Made by a program: the position numbers and the translations under genes. The notes under the pieces were generated by a model. The model saw nothing but the letters and a program-made list of their open reading frames with translations, was not told the DNA's origin and did no database searches. Shown here one piece after another: positions 17,082 through 25,895 of a stretch of 64,000 nucleotides of DNA (positions are counted from its first letter, which is position 1; each line of letters opens with the position of its first letter). The stretch comes from Mesorhizobium tamadayense. GTDB taxonomy: Bacteria; Pseudomonadota; Alphaproteobacteria; Rhizobiales; Rhizobiaceae. The stretch lies in contig NZ_RQXT01000025.1 in the NCBI RefSeq assembly GCF_003863365.1, forward strand, positions 28,241 through 92,240. Reading direction: 5' to 3'.

Positions 17082-17450
17082 ATGTCATTCCTGAACTCTC
17101 TCGTCCTCGACAATGGCGTCCAGTATATCAAGGACCACGGCAACCGGCTGCATATCTGCTCGTCGGAGCCGGCCGATTATGCCGCCACGCTCACCGCCTC
17201 GCTCGGCACTAAGGATACGCCGACCATCAGCGTGCCAGGAGCCCGGACGCCTTCGGGGCGCAAGGTCACCGTCTCGGCTATCACCGATGGCGCCGTAAGC
17301 GCCAACGGCAACGGCTCGCACTGGGCTCTGGTCGACACCGTCAATTCCCGCTTGCTGGCCGCCAAGGCGCTCGATGCCGTCCTGGCTTGCAACAATGGGG
17401 ATACCTGGACGCTGCCGGCCTTTGATATCGGCATTCCAGGGCCGGCGTGA
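17082..17450 (+). CDS. Hypothetical tail protein
   Basis: The 122-residue protein starts MSFLNSLVLDNGVQYIKDHGNRLHICSSEP and has a beta-rich, Thr/Ala-rich body. Similar short proteins occur just after the tape measure in Mu-like siphophages, so a tail-tip component is likely, though the function is not known. I chose ATG 17082, 10 bases after the tape measure stop, over an in-frame ATG at 17028 inside that gene. No catalytic motif is visible. Confidence 0.7.
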   Translation: MSFLNSLVLDNGVQYIKDHGNRLHICSSEPADYAATLTASLGTKDTPTISVPGARTPSGRKVTVSAITDGAVSANGNGSHWALVDTVNSRLLAAKALDAVLACNNGDTWTLPAFDIGIPGPA

Positions 17451-17453
17451 CCC

Positions 17454-18755
17454 ATGGCGACCGTCGCGTTCTCGACCGGCAACTTGGACGCTGGCGCGCC
17501 TGACCTGGCGTCCCCGGCGATGCACCTCACCCATCATTTCTCGACCGGCAATCTCGACGCCGGCGCGCCTGATCTCGGTTCGCCCGAAATGGTGATCATC
17601 TATGAGCCTTGGCCGTTCCGGCCGGACGTAGGCGCGAGCGAGACGCTGGAGAGCCTGACCGACCTCATGCAGTCCTACACGGAGGAGCAGCGCATCGCGC
17701 TCCGCAAGGCGCCCAGGCAGAACCCGCGCAACACGGTGCGCCTAGATCCGCCTCAGTTCAGCCAGGCCAAGGATTTCGCGCGCCGCCGCGCCGGCACCCA
17801 GATCTGCATCCCGATCTGGTGGCAGGGCATTCGCCTCGCCGGCAATGTGTCGGCGGCCGACACCGAGATCGCGATCGACACGACGATCGGCGACTGGCGC
17901 GTCGGCGGCCGGCTGATCGTCTGGCAGAGCGAGGACAACTATGCGCTCTCGCTCATCACCGCCGTCGAGGATGATCATGTCGAGCTGCTCGCGCCGATCG
18001 GCGCCGACTTCACCGCGCCGACGATCGTCCCGGTGCGCGTCGCGCGCCCAGTCGAGGGCTTCAGCATAAGCCGCGCCAGAAAGCTCTCGGTCGATGTCAC
18101 GGCGCGCTTCCAGGTCGAGGACAACGTCAAGCTGGAGGGCGATGCCGGCTATCCGCAATATCAGTCGATTGACGTCCTGACCGAGCCGACCGCGCGCATC
18201 TCCGACATCTCCGAGAACATCATCCAGGCCGGCGAGTACCAGGACAACGGCTTCGGCATCGTTCCGCTTGAGCGCCAGCGCAAGTATGTCGACTTTGGCC
18301 AGGCCATCGCCTTCCTCGAGGAGGGCCTGGCGGCCGTCTGGCGGCGCTATGTCTGGATGCACGCCCGCAACGGCCGGCTGAAGCCGTTCTGGCTGCCGAG
18401 CTTCAACTCCGACCTGAAGCTGATGGCGCCGATCGGCGCGGCCGACACTGTCATAACCGTCAAACGCGCTGCCCTGCCGGCCGGTTATCTCGGCCGCCAC
18501 GTCATGATCGAGCTGAAGAGCGGCACGCGCTACTTCCGGCAGATCGTGGCGGCCGCGAGAGTCGGCGGAGAGGACCAGATCACGCTGAACACCAGCCTGG
18601 GCGCTTCGGTCAGCGCCGCGCAGATCCTGTGGTTCTGCTATCTCAGCAAGGTCCGCCTCGACAGCGACGCTGTCACCTTCAACTTCGTCGCTTCGGGGAA
18701 GTCCGCACCGCTGGTCGCCAGTGTCTCCGTGCCGGTCATGGAGGTGCCGTCGTGA
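17454..18755 (+). CDS. Tail tip (distal tail-like) protein with duplicated N-terminal motif
   Basis: The 433-residue protein contains the segment YEPWPFRPDVGASETLESLTDLMQSYTEEQRIALRKAPRQNPRNT, common to tail proteins of Mu-like siphophages located between tape measure and hub. The rest is beta-rich. The N-terminus carries an extra 46 residues made of two copies of FSTGNLDAGAPDL, about 27 residues apart, separated by a His-rich HLTHHF; the DNA copies start near 17470 and 17539. This looks like a recent duplication of a surface tag. A role in the baseplate or hub ring is inferred. Its stop overlaps the next GTG. Confidence 0.75.
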   Translation: MATVAFSTGNLDAGAPDLASPAMHLTHHFSTGNLDAGAPDLGSPEMVIIYEPWPFRPDVGASETLESLTDLMQSYTEEQRIALRKAPRQNPRNTVRLDPPQFSQAKDFARRRAGTQICIPIWWQGIRLAGNVSAADTEIAIDTTIGDWRVGGRLIVWQSEDNYALSLITAVEDDHVELLAPIGADFTAPTIVPVRVARPVEGFSISRARKLSVDVTARFQVEDNVKLEGDAGYPQYQSIDVLTEPTARISDISENIIQAGEYQDNGFGIVPLERQRKYVDFGQAIAFLEEGLAAVWRRYVWMHARNGRLKPFWLPSFNSDLKLMAPIGAADTVITVKRAALPAGYLGRHVMIELKSGTRYFRQIVAAARVGGEDQITLNTSLGASVSAAQILWFCYLSKVRLDSDAVTFNFVASGKSAPLVASVSVPVMEVPS

Positions 18756-19594
18756 GCTACGATGTCCCCGAAAACTCGGTCGACGACGGCGAGCCGTATT
18801 TCCTCTACCTGTTCAACAACGGCGTCACCAAAAGGCGGTTCACCTCCGATCCCGAGCCAATCATGGCCGATCCCGAGGAAGCCGGGTCGCCACAGAAGTT
18901 CTACAACTCGTCGATCTCCCACACCGAGATCGAGCAGACCGGCAACATCGAGCGCAACGTCGTCGAGATCACGTTCCCGCTGTCCGACGACTATGCGCGG
19001 ACGCTGCAGAAGCCGGGGAGTGAAGTCGTCACCGTCACGATCTGGCGGGGACATCACTCCGACCCGGATGGCGAGCTGGAGGTGTTCTGGAAAGGCCGTG
19101 TCGTCGACACGACGGATCAGAAGCTCAACTTTAAGGTCACCGTCGAGCACGCCTCGACCTCGATGCGCCGGAGCGGCTGCGCCGCCGTCTACATGCGCCA
19201 ATGCCGCCACGCGCTCTATTTCCCCGGCTGCAACCTCAACGTCGACGATTGGAAGGTCCCGGCCACCGTCTCGGCCGTGACGGGCGGACTGCTGCTCACT
19301 GTCGCCGAGGCAGCCGCTGAAACCGACCAATGGTACAAGGCCGGCCTGGTCATCTATGACGGCCTCTATGGCTGGGTCGGCGACCATGTCGGCGACCAGC
19401 TCACCTTGATCGGCGGCGGCATCGCGGGACTGGCTGACAAGGTGGCGGCCGACGGGTCGGCAGCCGTCTTCATCGCCCCCGGCTGCGATCTCAGCAGCGG
19501 TTCGACCGGGTGCGACAAGTTCGACAACACCCTCGAATTTGGGGGCTACGAATTCATGGCCGACGTCAACCCCTTCTCCGAGAGCATCACCTGA
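18752..19594 (+). CDS. Phage BR0599-family tail protein (DUF2163-like)
   Basis: The 280-residue protein begins at GTG 18752 overlapping the previous stop. The C-terminal 110 residues match the BR0599 family of prophages and gene-transfer agents, with conserved cysteines in RQCRHALYFPGCNLNVDDW and CDLSSGSTGCDKFDNTLEFGGYEFM. The N-terminal part resembles DUF2163 (VTIWRGHHSDPDGELEVFWKGRVVD). In gene-transfer agents the equivalent forms part of the tail-tip hub, where it may bind an Fe-S cluster; the four cysteines are compatible with metal binding. The stop overlaps the next ATG. Confidence 0.88.
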   Translation: MSYDVPENSVDDGEPYFLYLFNNGVTKRRFTSDPEPIMADPEEAGSPQKFYNSSISHTEIEQTGNIERNVVEITFPLSDDYARTLQKPGSEVVTVTIWRGHHSDPDGELEVFWKGRVVDTTDQKLNFKVTVEHASTSMRRSGCAAVYMRQCRHALYFPGCNLNVDDWKVPATVSAVTGGLLLTVAEAAAETDQWYKAGLVIYDGLYGWVGDHVGDQLTLIGGGIAGLADKVAADGSAAVFIAPGCDLSSGSTGCDKFDNTLEFGGYEFMADVNPFSESIT

Positions 19595-22500
19595 TGTTCT
19601 GGAACATTCTCCTTGCGGTCCTATCCTTTGCGGCGCAGCTGATCTTTGCGCCCAAGCCGCAGAACGCGAAGCCGAAATCGCTGGAGGACTTCAACGCGCC
19701 GACCGCCGAGGAAGGTCGTTCAATCCCGGTGTTCTTCGGCACCAATGACGACCAGAGCCCGAACTCCACATGGCACGGCGACCTCAAGAAAGACGCCATC
19801 AAGGGCGCTCGGCGCTACGGCTTCTTCGGTCCGCGTCAGGTGATCGGCTACAAGTACTCGCTCGGCATGCAGCTCAGCGTCTGTCACGGCGTGCCGGACT
19901 ATCTGATGCGCATCACGATCGGCGGCAAGCTGGCCTGGAAGGGCAAGAGTGCGGGCGGCCGCATCACGATCAACAAATCGAAGCTGTTCGGCGGCGACCA
20001 GAGCGAGGGAGGCATCAAGGGCGACATCGACGTCTGCATGGGCGCGCCCGACCAGCCGCGGAACGACTACCTTGCGGCAAAGCTCAGCCCGAAAATCTCG
20101 GCCTTCCGCGGTGTCTTTTCGGTTGTGCTGCGTCAGGTCTATCTCGGCACGTCCAACTACATCAAGCCGTGGGAGTTCCGCGTCCAGCGCATCCTGAAAA
20201 AGTCGGACGGAAGCGAACAATGGTACCCTGAAAAGGCCGCTATCCCGGCAGAGGCAACGTCGCTCGACAATCTCGCAGTGTATCTGGCGATCGACATATC
20301 GCAGTCATGCGACGGTCTTCGCAATTTTGAGATGCGAAATGCCGTGCATGACAACATCCAGGTCATGCGGGACGGTCTGGACGACGGCAGGAAGTACGAC
20401 GTCTGCTACGTTGCCTTTGCTGGAACCGTCATTTCCAGTCGGACCTATCACAACGTCACGGCCGATCAGCTTGACGGGCTGGACGAGTGGATCGACGGGC
20501 TTTCCACTGGCGGCAACACGAACTACCAGGCGGCGCTGTCCATGGCGGTTGCCTTCTTCGAGGGCGCGGACCCAAAGAAGACGCCGACGTGCATTCTCTC
20601 CGGGGACAACGTCAACTCCACAATCGGTGGTCCGGATGAGGATATCAACTCGGGTATCGCCGAGGCCGTCGCCATAGCGGCCGAGCTGACGGAGATGGGC
20701 GTTCCCGTCTACTGCTACCGCTGCTTTGGCGCCACGTCGCTCGTCTATGCGCTTGAGGATATCGACACGACGCCGGACGACAACCTTGGTGGACCTAGGC
20801 CGGGCGGTGGCGAGCAGGTCACCTGGTACGTCGATGGAAGTCGCGCGTTCGAGACCGCGATGACCCCCGGCGCGCTGATCCGCTACTACGACATGAATGC
20901 GGCGCACATCATTCGAGAATGCCTGACCGACCCTGTTTGGGGCCTGGGCTGGCATGACGACGACATCGACGACACCAGCTTCCGCTGCGCGGCCGACACC
21001 TGGTTCGACGAAGGCTTCGGGCTCAGCCTCAAATGGTATCGCGAGGAAGAGATCGAGACCTTCGTGTCGACGACGGTGCTGCCCTGCGTCGACGCCTACC
21101 TCTATGGCTCGCGCTCGACCGGCAAGTTTGTGCTGAAGCCGGTGCGAGACGACTATGACATCGACCTGATCCCGATCCTCACCGAGGACGACATCATCGA
21201 GTTCACCGAGATCAAGCGCCGGCAGCCTTCCGAGGCAGTCAGCTCGGTCATCGTCAAGTACAACAACCGGGAAAAGCGCAAGGTCGGCGCCCACCGGGTC
21301 ACCAATATCGCCCAGGCCATGCAGCAGCGGGCCACGAAGGTGCAACCGCCGGCGACACGCGACTATCAGGGCATCAATGTGGCGGCGCTCGCCATCCGCG
21401 TCGGGCAGAGAGATGTCGTGGCGCTCGGCTCGGGCCTGATATCGGGTCGCATCGTCGCCAATCGCAAGGCCTCGGTCCTGAACCCCGGCGACCCGTTCAG
21501 GATGGTCTCAGCACGCCACGGCCTCTCAGGCGAGGTAATGCGCGTCACCAACCAGCGCCTTGGCGACGGGCGCAGCAACAAGATCGGGCTCGGCATCCTC
21601 CAGGACGTCTTCAAGCTGCCGGCGGCTGCTCTGACCGACGACGGCACCTCTGGCGGCGGTTGGGAGCCTCCTTCGAACGCGCCGCTGCCGGTCTCGCCCA
21701 GGATGGTCGCGGAAATGCCCTACCGCGAGCTGCGGCAGATGATGGGCGAGGCCGACCTGGCGGCCACTCTCACCGGCAACCCCAATGCCGGCGTGCTGCA
21801 GATCGCCGGCGCTTCGCCAACGCCTGACGCCGCAAACGCCCTGATCGAGGTCGACGCCGGCGCCGGCTACGCCGAGGCCGGCACCCCGCTCGATTTCGCG
21901 CCCGGCGCGTTCCTCAGCGGCGCGTTGGCGATCGACGCAACCGAGATCGCAGTCAGCGGCGCGATCGACCTGGACGTGGCCGAGCTGGGGACGCTCGCCA
22001 TCATAATCGGCCCGACCCCGCAGACGAGCGAGATCGTCAGGATCGACGACATTGACGGCAGCACCCTCACCATCGCCAGGGGCTTCCTCGACACGGTGCC
22101 GCAGGAGCACGCTGACGGCGCGGCGATCGTCTTCTTCGACGACATCTCCAACACCGATTTCGAGATCTACACCGCCGGCGACAGCGTCTCGGTCAAGCTC
22201 TTGACCGTGACCGGCGTCGACACACTCGACCCGGCCGCTGCGCCGGCCGACACCGTCGAATTCGCCAGCCGCGCCATCCGGCCGTTGCGGCCGGCGAACG
22301 TCCAGGTCGAGGGAACGGGCTTTCTGGCTCCCGGCGACTACATCGACGCCACCGCCAACGGTCACTCCTATGTTGCAACCACCTGGTCGGAGCGAAATCG
22401 GCTGACCGAGATGACGCCCTTGGAATGGCTCGACGCTACAGTGTCGGCCGAGGACGGCGCGACGACCACAATAGCCGTTCTTCATGAGCTCACGCGGGCG

Positions 22501-22716
22501 GTGCTTTCAACGACCGATGGCCTGACCGGGACCAGCTATAACCTGCCCAAGGCGGCTTTCGGGGGGCAATCCAGAGCAATCGTGCGCTTCACGGCAAAAC
22601 GCGACGGTTACGAGTCCATGCAGGGCTACGAGCTGCTCGTGAAGGTCAACAATTTGACGGCCGACAGTACCGGTGTGACGGCCGACACCACCCTCCACAC
22701 GGCGGATGAAACCTGA
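19594..22716 (+). CDS. Tail hub/host-specificity protein with inserted VWA domain
   Basis: This 1040-residue protein is the large tail-tip protein. Residues 1 to about 220 hold a membrane-like start (MFWNILLAVLSFAAQLIF) and a hub region (IPVFFGTNDDQSPN). Residues about 225 to 400 are a von Willebrand A domain with a complete MIDAS: D234-x-S236-x-S238 (DISQS), T309 (GGNTNY) and D338 (LSGDN). The phage tail domain then resumes (IIRECLTDPVWGLGW, then SSVIVKYNNREKRK). The C-terminal 350 residues are beta modules, probably fibre-like. VWA domains bind ligands through a metal ion, so receptor binding is a reasonable inference. ATG 19594 overlaps the preceding TGA. Confidence 0.9.
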   Translation: MFWNILLAVLSFAAQLIFAPKPQNAKPKSLEDFNAPTAEEGRSIPVFFGTNDDQSPNSTWHGDLKKDAIKGARRYGFFGPRQVIGYKYSLGMQLSVCHGVPDYLMRITIGGKLAWKGKSAGGRITINKSKLFGGDQSEGGIKGDIDVCMGAPDQPRNDYLAAKLSPKISAFRGVFSVVLRQVYLGTSNYIKPWEFRVQRILKKSDGSEQWYPEKAAIPAEATSLDNLAVYLAIDISQSCDGLRNFEMRNAVHDNIQVMRDGLDDGRKYDVCYVAFAGTVISSRTYHNVTADQLDGLDEWIDGLSTGGNTNYQAALSMAVAFFEGADPKKTPTCILSGDNVNSTIGGPDEDINSGIAEAVAIAAELTEMGVPVYCYRCFGATSLVYALEDIDTTPDDNLGGPRPGGGEQVTWYVDGSRAFETAMTPGALIRYYDMNAAHIIRECLTDPVWGLGWHDDDIDDTSFRCAADTWFDEGFGLSLKWYREEEIETFVSTTVLPCVDAYLYGSRSTGKFVLKPVRDDYDIDLIPILTEDDIIEFTEIKRRQPSEAVSSVIVKYNNREKRKVGAHRVTNIAQAMQQRATKVQPPATRDYQGINVAALAIRVGQRDVVALGSGLISGRIVANRKASVLNPGDPFRMVSARHGLSGEVMRVTNQRLGDGRSNKIGLGILQDVFKLPAAALTDDGTSGGGWEPPSNAPLPVSPRMVAEMPYRELRQMMGEADLAATLTGNPNAGVLQIAGASPTPDAANALIEVDAGAGYAEAGTPLDFAPGAFLSGALAIDATEIAVSGAIDLDVAELGTLAIIIGPTPQTSEIVRIDDIDGSTLTIARGFLDTVPQEHADGAAIVFFDDISNTDFEIYTAGDSVSVKLLTVTGVDTLDPAAAPADTVEFASRAIRPLRPANVQVEGTGFLAPGDYIDATANGHSYVATTWSERNRLTEMTPLEWLDATVSAEDGATTTIAVLHELTRAVLSTTDGLTGTSYNLPKAAFGGQSRAIVRFTAKRDGYESMQGYELLVKVNNLTADSTGVTADTTLHTADET

Positions 22717-23783
22717 TGGCACAGCAAACGATCAATATCGGCGCGGCACCTGACGACGGCACCGGCGATCCCGTCCGCGACGCTTTCGACAAGGCGAACC
22801 AGAATTTCACCGAACTCTATGGCGCCGTCGCGGCGCTCCCGGAGCAAATCCGCGACGTCATCGGGGCGGCCCTGGTCAACGGCTCGAACGTTACCATCTC
22901 GGTCAACGATGGTGCCGACACCATCACCATCGCCGCAAGCGGCGGCGGTAGCGGCCAAAAATTCAAGGTGCGCGCGGCCACCACCGCCAACGTCACAATC
23001 GCGACCGCTCTCAACAATGGCGACACGTTGGACGGCATTACCCTCGTCACGGACGACCTGGTGCTTGTAAAGAACCAATCGTCGGCCGAGCAGAACGGCA
23101 TCTACGCAGTCGGCGCCACGCCCGCCCGAGCCGCCGACTATGACACCTACGACGAACATCCGGGCTCGCTGATCATCGTCGAGGAAGGCACGACGAACGC
23201 CGACACGCTCTGGCTCTGCACCTCCAACAGCGGCGGTACCCTCGACACCACGGCGATCGCATTCAGCCAGTTCACCAGCGGTGGCGGCGGCGGCGGCACG
23301 ACGAAGCCCTTCATCGTCTTCAAGCCGATCGACAACGAGCCGCCGAGCTCCAACTTCGCCAGTCTCGACACGCGCAACGGGCATCCTGTCCTCGAATTCG
23401 ACACCACGACCCAGGAGGCCGCCATTTTCAGCGGCGTGCTCCCCGTTGCTTATGCTGGCGGTGGCCTGACCGTCGAGGTCTACTTTGCGGCCGATACCGC
23501 GACCTCGGGAACGATCGGCTGGGACGCGGCGATCGAGCGCATTGATACATCGTCGCTCGACATCGATGCCGACAGCTTTGCGTCGGCGCAGACGATCTCC
23601 GCCGCCGCTGTCCCAGGCACAAGCGGGCAAATCCTGAAATCCTCTGTCGCATTCACCAGCGGGGCGCAGATGGACAGCCTTGCGGCCGGCGAGGCGTTCC
23701 GCCTGCGCATCCGGCGCGATGTCGCCAACGACACCGCAACCGGCGATGCTCAATTGCTTCGCGTCGTGGTGCGGGAGACGTAA
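22716..23783 (+). CDS. Tail fibre/spike protein
   Basis: The 355-residue protein starts with the tail-appendage motif QQTINIGAAPDDGTGDPVRDAFDKANQNFTELY, which anchors many phage fibres. It continues with a beta module (LNNGDTLDGITLVTDDLVLVKNQSSAEQNGIYAVG) and a Gly-rich hinge (TSGGGGGGTT) near residue 190. A C-terminal beta domain ends LLRVVVRET. The hinge divides anchor from distal part. Adsorption function is inferred from the motif and from position after the hub gene. The next gene starts 2 bases later. Confidence 0.8.
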   Translation: MAQQTINIGAAPDDGTGDPVRDAFDKANQNFTELYGAVAALPEQIRDVIGAALVNGSNVTISVNDGADTITIAASGGGSGQKFKVRAATTANVTIATALNNGDTLDGITLVTDDLVLVKNQSSAEQNGIYAVGATPARAADYDTYDEHPGSLIIVEEGTTNADTLWLCTSNSGGTLDTTAIAFSQFTSGGGGGGTTKPFIVFKPIDNEPPSSNFASLDTRNGHPVLEFDTTTQEAAIFSGVLPVAYAGGGLTVEVYFAADTATSGTIGWDAAIERIDTSSLDIDADSFASAQTISAAAVPGTSGQILKSSVAFTSGAQMDSLAAGEAFRLRIRRDVANDTATGDAQLLRVVVRET

Positions 23784-23785
23784 GC

Positions 23786-24475
23786 ATGGCTCACTCCGGG
23801 GCAAGCTCCCACTGGTTGCGCTCGACAAACACTGTTTCCGTCGGTAGCAACGTCAATCCATTTCTGAATGCTTATTCGATACATTGTTGGGTGCGTTCAT
23901 CTGTTGCGCCAAATCAGGGTAGCGTGCGCGCAGCCATGAATATCATGGGGGATGGCTTCACGGGCCCCAACAATCAGAACCCTGAGACCACGCTCTATTG
24001 GGATCATACGGGGGCCGGGTTTCCTAAATCAGCGGTCCAGCGTCGCGCTGATCAGAGCTACGACAAAGCTGCTTTAACGTCGTCCCCGTCTATCGATACT
24101 TGGTATGCTTTCGGTCAGAGCTTCGACGGGAGCAACCTCAAAGTGTGGTTTGGCGGCACCAACGAAACGACGGCTGCCTCGGCGGCTTCGCAGAACAAAT
24201 CCGTTTGGATGGCCGCTCTGGCGGAAAGCCTTTCGGACGGCACTATTCAAAGTCAATTTTCGAATGGCCAGATCGCTGAAGTGGCCTTCTGGACCGCAGC
24301 CCTCAACGCAGATGAATTCAACGCGCTAGCCAAGGGATTTAGACCGACCCGCATCCGTCCGGCGAGTCTCTTTGCTTACCTGCCACTGGTGCGAGCGACG
24401 ATCGATCTGCGCGGCACGCCGTGGAATGAAATGAACTCTCCGACGGTGACCGATCACCCGAGGGTTTTAGGTTGA
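23786..24475 (+). CDS. Concanavalin A/LamG-like tail protein
   Basis: The 229-residue protein reads like a single lectin-type jelly roll: ASSHWLRSTNTVSVGSNVNPF, AYSIHCWVRSSV, DTWYAFGQSFDGSNLKVWFGG, GQIAEVAFWTAALNADEFNAL. LamG-like modules in phage tails bind host glycans. The last 35 residues (RPTRIRPASLFAYLPLVRATIDLRGTPWNEM) are of the type seen in such phage proteins. Base composition is visibly less GC-rich than its neighbours, suggesting a swapped receptor-binding cassette. Function inferred; no catalytic site seen. Confidence 0.72.
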   Translation: MAHSGASSHWLRSTNTVSVGSNVNPFLNAYSIHCWVRSSVAPNQGSVRAAMNIMGDGFTGPNNQNPETTLYWDHTGAGFPKSAVQRRADQSYDKAALTSSPSIDTWYAFGQSFDGSNLKVWFGGTNETTAASAASQNKSVWMAALAESLSDGTIQSQFSNGQIAEVAFWTAALNADEFNALAKGFRPTRIRPASLFAYLPLVRATIDLRGTPWNEMNSPTVTDHPRVLG

Positions 24476-24529
24476 AGTTTAAGTTCTAGATGGTACCTTC
24501 GGAAGCGCGTTTCGCACGGGGCGAGTGGG

Positions 24530-25555
24530 GTGAAGCACAATCCATCCTTAGATGGAATTAGGGCGCTGGCCGCGCTCGTGGTCATGGCGTTTCATTCCAA
24601 ATTGCCTTTCGCCTTGGGCGGCTTCATCGGCGTCGATATCTTTTTTGTTTTGAGCGGTTTTCTGATCACCTCGCTGCTCAAGCGTGAGGCAGACCTCACG
24701 GGAAGGATATCGTTCACCCAGTTCTACATCCGCCGAGCTCTCCGGCTTTGGCCCCCGCTGCTGCTTCTATTGGCGGGTTACCTCGTTGTCGCGCCGTTGG
24801 TGTTCCCGCCAGTGGACTTCTGGCGGCAGGTCGTCCTTGCTGGGCTGTATCTGTCCGACTATGCGAAAGCCTTCTGGGGCGATCCTGTCGCGCTCACACA
24901 CACGTGGTCGCTTTCGGTCGAGGAGCATTTCTACATGCTGTGGCCTGTGGTGATCCTGCTGGTCAGCCGGCGGTGCAGTGGCGATCGACAACTCGCATTG
25001 ATCTTTCTCGGACTTTTCGTGGCTGCATCGCTCTGGAGAATGACCGATCTGGTCATCTGGCAGGACTGGCAACGTACCTTTTTCCGCTTCGACACCCGGA
25101 TGAGCGGACTGCTCTTGGGGGCGGCCATCGCTTATCTGCCGTGGCGCCCTAGCGGAAGGCAGGCCGATGCCATTGGGATCGTTAGTGCATGCGGCTTGGC
25201 GGCGGCGATCCTCGTCCTTCGGTTTCGCTCACCATGGCCGTTGCTCCACGGTGGGACTCTGGTCGATCTCTGTGCGGCCGGTCTCGTGCTGGCTGCTGTG
25301 CAGGAACGATCAAGGGTCGCGGCGGTTCTTGGATGCAAGCCGCTGGCCGCTCTCGGGCTGATCTCGTATTCGATCTACCTCTGGTCGGTGCCGATCGCCG
25401 TGATCTTTAGAACGCGCTTCGATGCCTATACGTCTTTCGCAGCGACGGCGGTGATATCGATCGCGATCGCTGCGGCATCGTGGTGGCTGATAGAACGGCC
25501 GCTGAAGGCATATCGACTTCGGATGGTCCCCAAAGCAGTCGCCGCCACGGCCTGA
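24530..25555 (+). CDS. Phage-linked membrane acyltransferase (acyltransferase 3 family)
   Basis: The 341-residue protein has about ten hydrophobic helices and the acyltransferase-3 signature at the N-terminus: LDGIRALAALVVMAFHSKLPF (catalytic-type histidine in the FHS context) and GVDIFFVLSGFLITSLL. The second signature TWSLSVEEHFYMLWPV is near residue 125. These enzymes transfer acetyl or other acyl groups to surface sugars such as O-antigen or Nod-type glycans. Start is GTG 24530, 54 bases after the lectin-like gene, same strand. A phage-borne surface-modification gene next to receptor-binding genes suggests lysogenic conversion or superinfection exclusion, which is inference. Confidence 0.85.
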   Translation: MKHNPSLDGIRALAALVVMAFHSKLPFALGGFIGVDIFFVLSGFLITSLLKREADLTGRISFTQFYIRRALRLWPPLLLLLAGYLVVAPLVFPPVDFWRQVVLAGLYLSDYAKAFWGDPVALTHTWSLSVEEHFYMLWPVVILLVSRRCSGDRQLALIFLGLFVAASLWRMTDLVIWQDWQRTFFRFDTRMSGLLLGAAIAYLPWRPSGRQADAIGIVSACGLAAAILVLRFRSPWPLLHGGTLVDLCAAGLVLAAVQERSRVAAVLGCKPLAALGLISYSIYLWSVPIAVIFRTRFDAYTSFAATAVISIAIAAASWWLIERPLKAYRLRMVPKAVAATA

Positions 25556-25629
25556 TTGAAGACCAGTTGAAACGCCCTTCAAAACGCTTCGGCTTCGTGG
25601 ATTGGCGCTGGCCCATAGATGCCGTTCTC

Positions 25630-25689
25630 ACCGCCGGCGACGGTATCATCAAGCTCGCCGGCGCAGTCAACGCGGTCGAGGGCTTTTCC
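25630..25689 (+). pseudogene. 60-bp hmuT-like fragment
   Basis: In one frame this encodes TAGDGIIKLAGAVNAVEGFS, identical to a stretch of the intact hmuT in this window (its complement at 45781 to 45840). The DNA differs at 5 of 60 positions and all five changes are silent. The match stops abruptly on both sides. Orientation is opposite to that of hmuT. The source is unknown. Confidence 0.85.
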
Positions 25690-25895
25690 GCCGACCGATG
25701 CCTGGGTGAAAACCAAATGCTGGGAGATCGGTGACTTCGAACTCGCTTGGCCTTGGCAGCCTGAACCCGCTCCCATAGCCGCTCGCGGACCCCTTTGGGC
25801 AGCGTCAGTGTCGCGGTGCCGGCGTAGCGGCCGTCCCGCGCCATTATCCCGGCCGTTTCAGCGCGCGAACTGGTGCCAAGTGAAGTTGCGCGAAG

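Larger units (their letters stand above)
1..25555 (+). mobile_element. Mu-like siphophage prophage, late half (right part)
   Basis: An unbroken run of co-directional, often overlapping phage genes covers this stretch. Head genes match the Mu order (terminase, portal, gpF, protease/scaffold, capsid gpT, gp35, gp36, gpG, gp37). They are followed by a non-contractile tail module (tube, frameshifted chaperones, long tape measure, hub, fibres). There is no tail sheath gene, so the virion is inferred to be a siphovirus like the B3, D3112 and RcapMu group. Transposase, repressor and lysis genes are not in the window, so the left end is unknown. The right end is placed only approximately, after the acyltransferase, where degenerate sequence starts. 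I could not identify Mu-type terminal TG/CA ends or a target duplication. Confidence 0.85.

Noticed and set aside
1..25555. Gene transfer agent cluster
   Set aside because: The BR0599-like gene is shared with gene-transfer agents, but the Mu-type terminase, gpF, gp36, gpG and gp37 genes, the long tape measure and terminal moron gene indicate a real prophage.
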